NCBI RefSeq assembly: GCF_036850765.1
Contig: NC_089492.1
Coordinates: 68,138,982 to 68,202,981, forward strand
Direction: 5' to 3'
Source: Saccopteryx bilineata
Lineage: Eukaryota; Chordata; Mammalia; Chiroptera; Emballonuridae
Length of the DNA: 64,000 bases
Under the pieces are notes generated by a model that did not search any database, was not told the DNA's origin, and saw nothing but the letters and a program-made list of their open reading frames with translations. This document shows positions 1-11,580 of this stretch, one piece after another. The number at the start of each line of letters is the position of its first letter. Position 1 is the first letter of the stretch. The position numbers and the translations under genes were made by a program.

Positions 1-37
1 ACGCTCTTTCCACTGCACCACTACCTGGTCAGGCTCA
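1..37 (-). repeat. SINE-A/B head fragment at window edge
   Basis: The first bases read as the reverse complement of a SINE head, ending in the usual 'ggtcaggctcag'. The rest of the element lies outside the window, so its type (A or B) cannot be told. Confidence 0.7.
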
Positions 38-66
38 GTTTAAATATTAAAAATAATATTTGCACA

Positions 67-220
67 GCCTGACCTGTGGTGGCACAGTGGATAAAATGTC
101 AACCTAGAACGCTGAGGTTGTCAGTTCAAAACCGTGGGCTTGCCTAGTCAAGGCACATATGGGAGTTGATGCTTCCAGCTCCTCCCCTTTTCTTTCTTTT
201 CTTTCTTTCTTTCTTTCTTT

Positions 221-274
<54 letters not shown>

Positions 275-310
275 CTAAAAAAGTAAAAAAAAATCTTTTT
301 TAAAAATAAT
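67..310 (+). repeat. SINE-A with expanded CT microsatellite
   Basis: The head GCCTGACCTGTGG, the A-box-like 'tggcacagtgga' and a weak B-box define a tRNA-derived SINE-A. The CT-rich body has expanded into a (TTTC)n plus (CT)n tract at about 190-272, followed by an A-rich tail. The TSD is unclear; 'tatttgca' occurs on both sides. Confidence 0.85.
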
Positions 311-2822
311 TTTAAAAAATAACAGTATTTGCAAGTTGTTGTTTTTTTTATAGGGGATATCTATGTACCTGTCCCATCCAGAACGGTTCAGAGCACAATT
401 CTCAACCATTAACAATGTTCCATCTCTAAGATATTACTTTGAGTAAGAGAAGATAATCTCAGTTTTTGTTTTGTTTCCTGAGGCCTAAAAGTTTCCAGCT
501 GAGAGATATTCCGGGGCAATTCAAATTCTTTATTAGTTCTTGCTTTCTTTGCATGCTAATGTTTCTCCCACCCACAGCTCTTTCACTGAGGTATCTAAAT
601 CTATGTTAGGAATCTAATTACTACTTTTCCACTGGATGAGGTAGGTGAGACTAACCTCTCTGGCATGTACTACACACCTGTGAATAATGTTTACCTTTAC
701 AACCCCATTTCTCAAAGTGAGAATGAACTCCACTGTGATTCATGAGGGAAGAGGGGGCTCTATTAAACTTTAAAAGGTCCTAAAATAAGAAAGAAAGGGT
801 TTAAAAGAAACTACAGAAAATGGAAATCATTTAGGGGTAAGAAAATCAAAAGACAGAACAAGTGAAGACACAGCAAAGAAAAAGAAATCTTCAAATTTAA
901 AGTTAGGGTGGAATGAATTATTCAAGAAACTCAGTTGCCACACTCTGAAAAGACCCAGGAAATTTTTTCTCTATGTTATTCAAAAGAAAAGCTTGAATAA
1001 GAGCTTTCTATTTAGCCATGCAAGCTACAAAATTAATGTCTCAATCTCAGCCCTCCTCCTGTGCCTAAAACAGAAATCTACTATTTTATAGGAGGAAAAA
1101 ACTACATTCTTTGGCAGCAAAGGTTTTCATAGGTAGGTTTTACCTCTGTATTCACGTCCTTCACAGCATAAGGTTTATCTCCTTATGCTGTATTTGTAGC
1201 ACGTCTCCCTTGGTCCAGTCCTAAAGAGACTTTAGAAGGAGCATGCCATGAAAATGTCCTAAGATGACACTATCTGAAGCAATAAATACTCAGAGGGTAT
1301 GCTTTTCTACAGCCCTGACCAAATCCATTAGTATATTTAACAATTTAATTTCCTAACACTTCAGAACAAACTGCAGTCTGAACATTGAACAGATTGCTTG
1401 CATAATAATGTGAATGCAGCTGACACTATTGAACTGCATACTTAAAAACAAAACCAGTTAAGACTAAATTTTATATGAATTTGACCACAATTAAAATTTT
1501 TTTAAATTAAAAACAAGACATTTTTTAAAAGTCAATGTCTGAAAACACCAAAACCAAAAAAAAACTCAGGGGAACTGTTTCATATTAAAAGACACTACGG
1601 AAGCAAATGCAATGACTGAACTTGATTAGATCCTGGTTAGAAAACCAAAAATATAAGAGACATTTTGGGGACAACTGAAAAAATTAAAATAGAGGGTTGC
1701 TATTTGATGATATTAGTTGTGTTGGGTTTAAGAGTGGTACTGTGTGTCCTTATGTGAGAAAACGGCTTAGTTTTAAAGCAATGTACTTTATGGATAAAGA
1801 GGCATTTGTAACTTACTTTCAACTAGTTCATCCAATACACATATACACACACACTCACAGAAACACTGAGACAAAAGCACGTATTTACAGCACTGAAATG
1901 TTGCCCTTTAACCACATTACTGAAGCATCACGGGAGCTAAGAGAAAAAGGTATGGCACTGCGTATCACAAAGCACCACCCTGCTTTTCCACCTGACTGTA
2001 TACCGTTCTACCACTTAATATGTATTTGGTTGGTGACAGAACATGAATAGATAACAGATAAATAGCCTTCTGACTTATTCTGAAAATAAAGTGATCCCAC
2101 AAAATAAGGAATTATTGTTGGAGTAGAAATTTAGGGAGAAGGTTGAGAATATTTTTAGAAGTGTTGTCTCAAATATATATATTAATGTGTGGGCTATAAA
2201 GGCTTTGCTCTTTAAATAGTTGTAAAATTTCATTATTTTATCTATTCAGACATCAGCCCTTCAAGTGACAGTTTTGTTCTCTCTTCTTCAAAGGAAGTAT
2301 TTAAGTGCCAGCCCAGCTATACTTTCTTTGTATTTGGCTTGGTTTTATTACCTTTCCTGAACTCCTGAATTTCCCCATGGTTTTCTTTACATTTTTCCTC
2401 CCTTTTTCTTTTACAGTAATAAACTGAGATTATTAATCCCTTTTCTCAACACAGTGTCAAAATATTCTGCAAGGGAAAATTTAATAAGTCTGGGTATGAA
2501 AATGTTCAGTTCTACTAATGCAACAAAGCCAAGATTTAAGTCTTTACTGTTTCTGATTTGAAGGACTTTCTTATTTTTCTATCAATTTTTTGTAAAATCT
2601 ATCATCAATGTAAGCAACCTACAAATTACCTTGAATATTGTTAGACTCCATCTCTCTTTTTGATCGGTTATATACATAGATATTAACTGAGATCAATAAT
2701 ATAAACTCCCAAATAAATTGAGTTTTAGTTCACAAGATTGCTTCCTAAATTGTTGGATAACTCATTAGTTTTCTCTAGGCAAATCAAAGAACATGTGAAT
2801 CAACACATGTTCACAGGAGGTC
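311..2822. other. Non-coding, no recognisable repeat
   Basis: AT-rich single-copy-looking sequence. The longest open frame (1697-2050, plus) has no recognisable domain and low-complexity content (a HTHTHRNTE run from a CA tract). I see no exon, RNA gene or clear repeat here. Confidence 0.5.
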
Positions 2823-2837
2823 AGAAATAACAAACAG

Positions 2838-3209
2838 GCCCTGGCCAGTTGGCTCAGGGGTAGAGCACTGGCCTGGCATGTGGAAGTCCCAGGTTTGATT
2901 CCCTGTCAGGGAACACAGTAGAGAGGAACCCATCTGCTTCTCCCCTCTTCCCCCTCTCTTTTCTATCTCTCTCTTCCCCTCCCACAGCTAAGGCTCCACT
3001 AAAGCAAAGCTGGCCCAGGCACTGAGGATGGCTCCATGGCCTCCGCCTCATAGAATGGCATGGGTTGCAACCAACGCCCCAGATGGGCAGAGTATCGCCT
3101 CCTAGTGGGCATGCCGGATGGATCCCAGTGGGGCACATGCGGGAGTCTGTCTCTCTGCCTCTCCATTTCTCACTTCAGAAAAAACACTCACACACATACA
3201 CACACACAA
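2838..3209 (+). repeat. SINE-C
   Basis: tRNA-like head (ggccctggccagttggctcag) followed by the SINE-C body and a CA-rich tail. It is flanked by a 15-bp perfect TSD, agaaataacaaacag, at 2823-2837 and 3210-3224. Several CpG sites have decayed, so it is not among the youngest copies. Confidence 0.93.
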
Positions 3210-3501
3210 AGAAATAACAAACAGGTACAAAGTCTTGGGAAAGAGTAGAAATAGGGACAGACATAATTAGTAAGTATAGGGAATGTCATTGTGTAGTGAG
3301 TGGTAAATATTACTATTATTAAAGAGTAATTTTGGGAAGATCAGTCTATTAATGACTCACATTACAGAGGGTAAATTTGTTAAATTAGTCTAAAATGTAG
3401 TTTAAAAATGAAAGCCTTTAGTTGTTCAGGTATACTATGTGAGAGGAGGGAAAGAATGAATGAAAAAAGATATAACTTTGTATATTCCATCCTAAATTTT
3501 T

Positions 3502-3715
3502 TTTTAATTTTATTTGTTCATTTTTAGAGAGGAGAGAGAGAGGGAGAGAGAGAGACAGAGAGGGAGAGAGAGGAGAGACAGAGAGAGAGAAGGGGGGAGG
3601 AGCTGGAAGCATCAACTCCCATATGTGCCTTGACCAGGCAAGCCCAGGATTTCGAACCGGCGACCTCAGCATTTCCAGGTCGACGCTTTATCCACTGCAC
3701 CACCACAGGTCAGGC
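3502..3715 (-). repeat. SINE-A
   Basis: Reverse-oriented SINE-A with an intact B-box complement (ttcgaaccgg) and an AG-rich body. A 16-bp perfect TSD (tccatcctaaattttt) lies at 3486-3501 and 3716-3731. Confidence 0.93.
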
Positions 3716-3845
3716 TCCATCCTAAATTTTTATCCCAGCTTTAGCAAGCCAATAAGAAAACAGGTACCACTTCCTACTGTGCCTGTTTTAGACGATAAGC
3801 CAATGTGTATGATACTTTCAGGCATATTTACAGAACACAATAGAT

Positions 3846-4195
3846 CAGTGGTAGTCAACCTGGCCCCTACCACCCACTACTGGGCGTTCCAGCTTTCATG
3901 TTGGGCGGTAGCGGAGCAACCAAAGTATAAATAAAAAGATAGATTTAACTATACTAAGTTGTGTTATAAAGATTTATTCTGCCAAACAGCGAAAATCCGA
4001 CATAAAGTACTTGGTAAATAATTATTATTCTATGCTTTAACTTGCTGTAACTCTGCTTTATAAATTTTACAAAATAAAGTTACTTCCCTACTTTATAAAT
4101 CACCATTACTGTGGAACCGGTGGGCGGTTAGAAAATTTTACTACTAACAGAGATACAAAAGTGGGCAGTAGGTATAAAAAGGTTGACTACCCCTG
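3846..4195. mobile_element. Non-autonomous hAT DNA transposon (CAGTGGTAGTCAACC termini)
   Basis: Terminal inverted repeats read CAGTGGTAGTCAACCTGG on the left and AAGGTTGACTACCCCTG on the right. The flanks carry an 8-bp duplication, caatagat at 3838-3845 and caatagac at 4196-4203 (7 of 8 match), the size expected of hAT transposases. The 350-bp AT-rich interior has no coding capacity, so it must have been moved in trans. Confidence 0.85.
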
Positions 4196-4203
4196 CAATA
4201 GAC

Positions 4204-4692
4204 AAATCAATTTAAATGCCAGATTAAGCAAAGCATTTTAGTTCATGGCTTTCCTCCTTGACATTAAATTCTAAAAACATATACCAAAAATTATAATTTA
4301 TACTGTAATGGAAAATAAATTATAATTTGCATTACTAACATTATGAACTAATTTTCCACATATTTATCTAAATCTTCAAAAAAAGAAAAACGCTTGTATA
4401 AGTAGCCTATTCCACTTAAAATAACAAACTGACTACTCAGTTTAATAAATTGATAAACTAGTAGTACATCCTTAAAAATCTTCCAAATCACAAGGGTATG
4501 TCCCTGTTACTCTGGATTTATTCTACATGCACCTTCATTAATGTCTAGATTTCAGTGAAGGCTATTCCCATGCACTGGTATTTTCCATCAGCACGGTCCT
4601 AGCCTCTGCAGCCTACATTCAACACAGCAACACCTCTGTGGGCCACCTCCAATTTCTTTACAATGCCACTCCCCTCTTTACCCCTTATATGT
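4204..4692. other. Non-coding, nothing recognised
   Basis: AT-rich sequence with no open frame, repeat boundary or motif I can name. Confidence 0.5.
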
Positions 4693-5047
4693 GTTGGACT
4701 GGGATGCAGAGGACCCAGGTTCAAAACCTCGAGGTCACTGGCGTTAGCATGGGTTCACCCGGCTTGAGCACAGGCTCACCAGCTTGAGCACAGGGTTGTT
4801 GGCTTGAGTGTGGAATCACAGACATTACCCCATCATCACTGGCTTTTGTCCAAAAGTTGCTGGCTTGACCCAAGGTCGCTGGATTGAGCAAGGGGTCACT
4901 TACTCTGCTATAGCTCCCCCCCCCCCAGTTGGGGCACATATGCAAAAGCAGTCAATGAACAAATAAGGTGCCATAACCAAGAATTGATGCTTCTCATCTC
5001 TGTCTGTCCCTATCTTTCCCTCTCTCTGTCTCTCTCTCTGACTCTGT

Positions 5048-5076
<29 letters not shown>
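4693..5076 (+). repeat. SINE-B, 5'-truncated
   Basis: Begins at 'ggactgggatgcagaggacccagg', so the tRNA A-box part is missing. The repeated 'gcttgagc/aggctcacc' modules and CT-rich body follow, ending in a (CA)n tract at about 5049-5073. A C-run sits at 4917-4926. Confidence 0.85.
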
Positions 5077-5079
<3 letters not shown>

Positions 5080-5878
5080 ATGCAGATAAGAAGACTCCAC
5101 AGATGCAGACAACTGGTAGGCAGGTCAGCAACTGGGACCTTCACTGGGACTCACCTCGTGTGCCAGCTACCGCAGGCTCTCTCTCCGGCCACCTCTCCCC
5201 ATCCTTCCCCACCAGAGGGGCAGGATCTGTGGCTGCCTCCAGTGACAATGACAGTCAGAAAAGGCAGGGAGCAGCTGAGAGTCATGACACTTCCAGGGGT
5301 CTCACTTGCCCCCAGGCATGCATGCAGGGCCAGGCCGCATGCGTTCAGGCCCAGTGCCTTCCTGCCCACGCCTCTGCTTGCCTACAGCCAAAAGTCTGGG
5401 GTTCCCTTCGTTGCCTGCCTCTCTTTTCTCCTGAATGCCTTTCCTCAAAGTGAGAATACTTACTATGAAAATGAGATCATCAATGATTATGAGAATGCCG
5501 TTGTTACTATGTGTCCTTTAACCAGAAGGATATGCTCTAGTTTTGTTGTCCAATATCCTTCAATGTCCAGGCATTTTGTTGACTTGACATTGTCAATATG
5601 TTCAGTTCACAATGAATATCATGTCATTTTGTTGTTTTAATAGCGAATAGCCTAAAGCCTTTCATTTCTTTTAGTATAATTCTAAATTTTACACACCCCT
5701 TGCTTAAAATACAAGGCAGAACAGCAAAAGTAAAAGATCTTGATGTGACTTCTAGCCTCCATTATTTATACTTACTATTTGTTTATTTACAATAGAAAAG
5801 ACTAGTAGTGCTAGAATACAATAAAATGACATTTTTTCATGAAATATTTTTATATCACACTTTTACAGAAACACCTTA
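5077..5878. other. Unassigned segment, GC-rich in its first 370 bp
   Basis: From about 5100 to 5450 the base composition is clearly richer in G+C than its surroundings. Two overlapping plus-strand frames stay open across it (5103-5453, and 4984-5640, which starts in the SINE tail). I recognise no protein family, splice site or poly(A) tail. The rest to 5878 is AT-rich. It may be an old retrocopy fragment or ordinary unique DNA. Confidence 0.35.
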
Positions 5879-5894
5879 AGAAATAAAGATAATA

Positions 5895-6260
5895 ATTGGC
5901 CCTGGCCGGTTGGCTCAGTGGTAGAGCGTCAGCCTGGCGTGCGGAAGTCCCGGGTTCGATTCCCGGCCAGGGCACACAGGAGAAGCGCCCATCTGCTTCT
6001 CCACCCCTCCCCCTCTCCTTCCTCTCTGTCTCTCTCTTCCCCTCCCGCAGCGGAGGCTCCATTGGAGCAAAGATGGCCCGGGTGCTGGGGATGGCCCCTT
6101 GGCCTCTGCCCCAGGCGCTAGAGTGGCTCTGGTCTCGACAGAGCGTGGCCTGGATGGGCAGAGCATCCCCCCTGGTGGGCGTGCCGGGTGGATCCCAATC
6201 AGGTGCATGCGGGAGTCTGTCTGACTGCCTCCCCGTTTCCAGCTTCAGAAAAAAAAAAAA
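5895..6260 (+). repeat. SINE-C with near-intact tRNA-like head
   Basis: Head at 5898-5973 keeps a 7-bp acceptor pairing (gccctgg with ccagggc), a D-arm-like 'ggctcagtggtagagc' and a perfect T-arm around ggttcgattcc. The body includes 'gcaaagatggcccgggtgctgg' and ends in a poly(A) tail. The 16-bp TSD agaaataaagataata is at 5879-5894 and 6261-6276. The many retained CpGs mark it as young. Confidence 0.94.
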
Positions 6261-6276
6261 AGAAATAAAGATAATA

Positions 6277-7286
6277 TTATTTAAAACAGCAACAAGAACA
6301 CTACACATAAAACTGAATTGTGGAAATTGAAAATACAATAATACACCACCAGAAACTCCAAAGAGACAGGAACTCTTAAGGCTTTAGGAATCTGGTTACA
6401 ATTTCCACCAGTCTGAAGTCATCTTACAATTTCCAACTTACAACAGTTTGAAGACTTGAATCTAATGAACACGTTCAAAACATCTAATACTATAGAATCT
6501 TTAACAGTAGCTTTAAACAGGGGAGAAATAAAATACATAAAAGCTCCAAATGTAAAATTCAATCCTGTTAGACAACAGAGGCTCAGCAGCCCAGTGTTGT
6601 CCAGCAGCCGGTTAACTTCCAACCAGTCAGCCAATTACTATACTGTGTCTGTGTTAAGTGATCTGTTTTCAAGTTAATGGCTTTCTTAACAAATGGCAAG
6701 CTTCTTCACTAAGTGCTGTTAGCAGAGCAAATCTACTTGGTAAAGGGGGAACCGTAGATTGTGATCACACATGAAACACTTAGTGATGTAACAGACATCG
6801 CACAATCTTGATTGTGTCGCCTTCACTGCCACCCATCTTTCATCTTCAACTTCAAGAAAAATATTTAGAAAGTCAAGGAAGATGGTTAAAGGAGGTAGAG
6901 CAGAAAAGTCTCCAAATATTTACACCCAAATTGAAGCAGTATGAAGTGCCATTTTTGATCATTTCATCCTCACTTCAACAGCATCCAGGGGAGGCTGAAA
7001 GGAACACACAGCTGGGTGCCACCCAGTAGAATCACCACACAGACCCCCGCCCCGCCTTCACCATAACTCTCACAAGCAACTTCTGAGATTTCAAGAAAGC
7101 TACTATGTTAAATATGTAGAAATCCATACACTCTGGACGCTCATCCAGATTTTAGGCAAGGAATTTCCATATTTCTTCTTCAGGAATCTAAAAATATATG
7201 TGAAAGACTTTGCTGCCTGTATTCCAACAATACCAGAGGCGATTACCTAATAAACGTATTTATGAATAATTGTATTTTTAAAACAC
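6277..7286. other. Non-coding, nothing recognised
   Basis: AT-rich. Short open frames at 6419-6677 and 6808-7029 have no recognisable domain or splice context. Confidence 0.5.
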
Positions 7287-7409
7287 CTGGTGGGGCAAAA
7301 GTAGATTTACAGTTGTGAGTACATGAAACAGTTTAGTCTTTTATTAGTATTTATTAATTATTGTATTCTTTTCCATACAAACTATAAACTTACTGTTGCC
7401 CCATCCTAT
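7287..7409. mobile_element. Mariner-type MITE
   Basis: Imperfect inverted termini: left 'ggtggggcaaaagtagattt', and right (reverse complement) 'ggatggggcaacagtaagtt'. The interior is AT-rich and has no coding potential. Length near 120 bp and the GGGGCAAAAGTA-type terminus fit a mariner-derived miniature element. The flanking TA is not clean on the left. Confidence 0.7.
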
Positions 7410-8207
7410 ATACACACAAGCACATTAGAACTATTTTTTAAAACTTGTTATCCATATAACTATCTAAAATTCCCAATGAGTTTGACTCTAGGATGCCTAA
7501 AAATGACTCAAGAAAAGATAGCTTCCTCTAAGATACGCAAGTCAATATTTTAATTTACACATTGACAACAACTGAAAGCTTTTCATTATAAACATATTAA
7601 CAATATAATTAGAAATCTTAAGGTAAGTTAATATTAAATATTCTTACGAACACCACTGTAACACCCAAGACAAGGGAAGTCATTTCACATTTGATTCATA
7701 AGTTGATTGTGTAAGCAGGAAGGAGTCAGTCACCTCCAGAAAAGACAATCCTCACAGGTACTTCAGTGGGCAGAGATCAATCAGCAATAGCAGGAACTTC
7801 CAGAACTCATGCACACTGCAAGTTAAGCCTTGGACATGTGGGATCGCATTTCATGTGGACTCACTAAACAAGTAATAGAAAATACCATGCATTATATTTG
7901 CATCTGTGACAACAGGTCTCCAGTGTCAGCAGCTGGAACACTATAAAAGCAGTGCATGCTGATCCCAACACGTGCCAAGGTGAATGAGTTCCCTGAAAAC
8001 TCTCCTCACTCCCTGTAAACAATTGAGCAGACAGCAGAATTCCACAAATAGCAGAACAGAAGTCAGATGACAATATACAGTATTAGCAGCCTTCTTTTGG
8101 GACAATTATCTCAACACTGCATCATCCATGCTATATGGATTGCAAAAAATCTGCTAAACATGCACCACACAATCACCACCTAATAACATACTAAAATTAA
8201 ACATATC
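7410..8207. other. Non-coding, nothing recognised
   Basis: AT-rich sequence with no supportable gene or repeat. The minus-strand frame at 7864-8073 has no recognisable domain. Confidence 0.5.
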
Positions 8208-8388
8208 CCCTGCCCTAGCTCAGTTGGTTAGTGTCGTCCTGATATGCCAAGGTTGTGGGTTTGATCCCGGGTCAGAGCACATACAAGAATCAACCAGTGA
8301 ATGCATGAAGGAGTAGAACAATAAATTGATCGCTCTTTCTCTCTGTCTCTCTTTTCCTTCCTCTCTCTAAATTAAAAAAAAAAAAAAA
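8208..8388 (+). repeat. SINE-D
   Basis: tRNA-derived head (ccctgccctagctcagttgg), B-box-like 'gggtttgatccc', the typical 'cacatacaagaatcaacca' segment, a CT-rich stretch and an A-run. Divergent from the copy at 9050, consistent with an older family. Confidence 0.85.
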
Positions 8389-8679
8389 ATTCAAAAACTA
8401 AATAAAAATATTTTATAGTAAATATATAAACAAACCTATATTCCCTAGAGAGCTTTCTAATCTATTTTCTATCTATCCCCCCAGTTTTCTCAAGTTTATT
8501 TTCTGAGCTTTTTATTGTGAGAAACAATAGACAACCTGAATAGACTTTTTCAAAATCCTACCCATTTTCCCTTTCCTAATGGAGATTGCTGTGTTATCTC
8601 AACAAAGCACTGAAAAAGGCACATCCACACTATGCTGAAGGGAAGTGTAGCCTACCAGCTAACAAGAACACAAATTAAG

Positions 8680-8830
8680 GGGGAAGGGCTACGGGGCAAT
8701 GTGTTTGCCTGGGTTCAAATTCCTCTCCAGTAATTTGGCTATGTGACCTTTGGAAAATTATCTGACAGCTCTATGCCTCCACTTCCTGAACTGTAAAAGC
8801 AGAATGATGTTATCGTATCACTGTGTTACA
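8680..8830 (+). repeat. MIR-like ancient SINE
   Basis: Contains the MIR core order: 'gggttcaaattcc', 'tggctatgtgacctttgg', then 'cctccacttcctgaactgtaaaa'. Degraded, as expected of a pre-eutherian repeat. The bases around it (8389-9037) hold nothing else I recognise. Confidence 0.65.
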
Positions 8831-9049
8831 CTAAGAAACACACAAGACTATAAAACCAGGGCACCTTAACCCTGCATCAGATTTTTAGTAAGCACTCTTT
8901 AAATGTTATCTATTTTTACTTCATCCATTACAGTTCTTACTTTGTAAAAATTAAAAGACAAAAAAGTATCCTATATTTTAAGAACTGTAAACAATAATCT
9001 GATGATTTAAAAAGCTAGACTTTTTGTAGGTCTTAAGAAAGTAACACCT

Positions 9050-9691
9050 AGCCCTGGCCAGGTAGCTCAGTTGGTTAGAGCTTTGTCCAGATAGGCCAAG
9101 GTTGTGGGTTGATCCCCAGTCAGAGCACATACAAGAATCAACCAATGAAAGCATCAATAAGTGGAACAACAAATTGATGTTTCTCTCTGCAGCTCTCTCC
9201 CTTCCTCTCTCTCTAAAAATCAATTTTAAAAAAATTTTTTGGCCCTGGCTGGTTAGCGCAGCGGTAGAGCATTGGCCCAGTGTATTGCCAAGTGAACCCA
9301 GGAATCCTGGGTTCGAATCCTGGCCAGGGCACACAAGAGAAGCACCCATCTACTTCGCCACCCTTCCTCTTTCTCTCTCTCTTCCCCTCCCACAGCCAAG
9401 GCTCCATTGGAGCAAAGTTGGCCTAGGCACTAAGGATGGCTCCATGGCTTCCGCCTCAGGTGCTAGAATGGCTCTGGCCTCAACAGAGCAACACCCCAGA
9501 TAGGCAAGAGCATCGCCCCCTGGTGGGCATGCCGGGTGGATCCCAGTCGGGCGCATGAGGGAGTCTGTCTGCCTCCCTGCTTCTAACTTCAAAAAAATAC
9601 AAAAAAAATAAAATTTATATACACACACACACACATTTTTAAAGAATAAGTATTTACAATAAACAAACAAACATAAATAAATAAATAAATA
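9050..9691 (+). repeat. SINE-D split by a later SINE-C
   Basis: SINE-D head and body at 9051-9228. The matching TSD (aaagtaacacct at 9038-9049, aaagtaacatct at 9692-9703, 11 of 12) lies beyond an inserted SINE-C. This shows the SINE-C landed in the A-rich tail of the older element. (CA)n and (AAAT)n tracts sit near 9620-9692. Confidence 0.85.
9240..9607 (+). repeat. SINE-C nested in SINE-D tail
   Basis: Head 'ggccctggctggttagcgcag', but the anticodon-arm region carries an extra segment (about 9270-9300) compared with other SINE-C copies. Body and A-rich tail are typical. Confidence 0.85.
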
Positions 9692-9703
9692 AAAGTAACA
9701 TCT

Positions 9704-10073
9704 GTCCAAGTATAATCCTGTCTCCAGGCAAGGGTTTGGGAGATACCTGTGGATAAACTGTGCAGGGCTGGAACTACGTAAATTATGCATCATTTTTATG
9801 TATCAGACAACCAGACTGAAAGCCGCATAATGGCCTGCAAACATTTGCTTATCAGATTTTTAAAAGGAAGACATTCTCAAATTCACCATTCTCTCTGGTA
9901 TTTATGATTTCTTTCCCTACTCACTGATCAATTTCCCACCAAAAGTTTTGCTCATAGGCACAACGACTTAATACCCTTTAAGCTTCATCCTTGTCTGGAA
10001 AATGGGGTGAACTCTTATTTTATAGGGTTGTGGCAAAAATGGAAGTGGAATACACCTCAAAAAGCCTATACAA
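9704..10073. other. Non-coding, nothing recognised
   Basis: AT-rich. Minus-strand frames here are chance frames or readings of the neighbouring SINE. Confidence 0.5.
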
Positions 10074-10150
10074 TAGTAACCCCTTATCCACAGGGGATAC
10101 ATCTCAACATCATTCAGTGAATGCCTGAAACCATGGATAGTACTAAACCC
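10074..10150. mobile_element. Tigger-type DNA transposon fragment
   Basis: Reads 'agtaaccccttatccac' then 'ggatacatctcaac' and 'gaatgcctgaaaccatgg', the terminal region of pogo/Tigger-like elements. The same terminus appears inverted at 37.7 kb. Only one end is visible. Confidence 0.65.
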
Positions 10151-10252
10151 TATATCTATTGTTCTTTTTCTTATATAATCAAAGACAAGCTCTAAAAATC
10201 CCAAAGTGAGATTTAAATTGGCCATTAGAAACCTATGATCAAATTTAATTTA

Positions 10253-10438
10253 GCCTGACCTGTAGTAGCGCAGTGAATAAAGCATCAACCTGGAATGCCG
10301 AGGTCACTGTTTCGAAAACCTGGGGTTATCCAGTCAAGGCACATATGAGAAGCAAATATAAATTGATGCTTCCCACTCCTCCCCTCCCTTCTCTCTTTCT
10401 TCTTTCTCTAAAGATTTAAGTAAAATCTTTTAAAAAAT
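10253..10438 (+). repeat. SINE-A
   Basis: GCCTGACCTGTAG head, degraded B-box (gtttcgaaaacc), then the 'gtcaaggcacatatgagaag' segment, CT-rich body and A-rich end. Possible imperfect TSD aaatttaat/aagtttaat. Confidence 0.85.
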
Positions 10439-10896
10439 AAAGTTTAATGTATAAATTAGTCAATTTCACGGGTAGAAGATTCATTCTTACCATAGATCTT
10501 AGCAACTTCATCTATCTTTCTTTCTTTTTTCTTTTTCTTTCTTTGTTTCTTTCTTTCTGTCTGTCTGTCTTTCTTTTTTTCTTAGTAGAAAACTTTTACC
10601 TTTTCACTTTAAGGAAGCACTTAATGGCTTCTCTTTGGCATACCAGAATTGCCAGCATCATTAGCCTTGTTATTTGGGAACATTAAGTAAAATAAGGGTT
10701 ACCTGAACACAAACCCTGCAATACCAAGAGAGTCAATCCAATAATCTAAATGGCTGCTAAGTGATTGACCAGCATGGAGACACTGAACAAAGGAATGAGT
10801 ATGTACCAGGTGTGACAGATTGAGACCCTACTCAGAGAAGCACACAATTCAAAACTTATAAATTGTTTCTTTCTGGAATTTTCCATATATTTTTTT
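10439..10896. other. Non-coding with TTTC/TCTG tract
   Basis: A pyrimidine microsatellite (TTTC and TCTG units) occupies about 10511-10581. No gene or other repeat recognised. Confidence 0.6.
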
Positions 10897-10935
10897 GGAA
10901 TGCTCTATCCACTGCGCCACCGCCTGGTCAGGCTC
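10897..10935 (-). repeat. Isolated SINE head
   Basis: Only the A-box end of a SINE-A/B is present ('atccactgcgccaccgcctggtcaggct'-like sequence on the plus strand). The body and tail are absent, unusual because L1-mobilised copies normally lose the 5' end instead. Confidence 0.7.
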
Positions 10936-11246
10936 AGAGGACATAAACATTACAATCCTATTTTCAGGGGGAAAAACCCAAACCCAAATCAAAGCAGTTT
11001 TCTGACATTATATAATTTACACACACACACACACACACTCACACAAACCCAAATCATTAGTATCAAAATTGGAAATTAAAATGAACAAGTCTCTTTCCAC
11101 GTTTTCCCTCACCAAAATACACACACACTCATCGCAGACTCTATGTTCCTATTTTCATCACCAGACTTGAAATGAATGGTTTGTACTCTCTGTGGACCTT
11201 GAGAAAGGAGAAAGCTAGTAAGGAGGATTTCTGGTGGCTCAAATTG
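10936..11246. other. Non-coding with short CA tract
   Basis: Contains (CA)n at about 11021-11046. Nothing else recognised. Confidence 0.5.
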
Positions 11247-11260
11247 AAAAACAGAGCCTA

Positions 11261-11566
11261 GCCTGGCCAGGTGGTGGTGCAGTGGATACAGCATCAAACT
11301 GGGACGTGGAGGACCCAGGTTCCAAACCCCGAGGTCACGGGCTTGAGCATGGGCTCATCTGGTTTGAGCAAGGCTCACCAGCTTGAACCCAAGGTTGCAG
11401 GCTTGAGCAAGGGGTCACTTGCTTTGCTGTAGCCTCTTGGTCAAGGCACATATGAGAAAGCAATCAATGAACAACTAAGGTGCCACAACAAAGAACTGAT
11501 GCTTCTCATCTCTCTCCCTTCCTGTCTCTCTGTCCCTATCTGTCCCTCTCTTTGTCACAAAAATAA
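11261..11566 (+). repeat. SINE-B
   Basis: Head GCCTGGCCAGGTGG, repeated 'gcttgagc' modules, CT-rich body and A-rich tail. The 14-bp TSD aaaaacagagccta is at 11247-11260 and 11567-11580. Confidence 0.93.
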
Positions 11567-11580
11567 AAAAACAGAGCCTA

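Noticed and set aside
4984..5640. 218-codon plus-strand open frame
   Set aside because: It starts in the CT/CA tail of a SINE-B (Ser/Leu then His/Thr runs). No domain, no splice context.
5898..5973. Possible tRNA gene
   Set aside because: It is the head of a SINE-C with TSDs and poly(A). The anticodon arm is not well paired and the same head occurs in many copies.
5850..6338. Open frames of 97-162 codons on both strands
   Set aside because: They lie within a SINE-C, and the same peptide phrases (for example GSIPGQGTQE and similar) recur in frames at every other SINE-C in the window.
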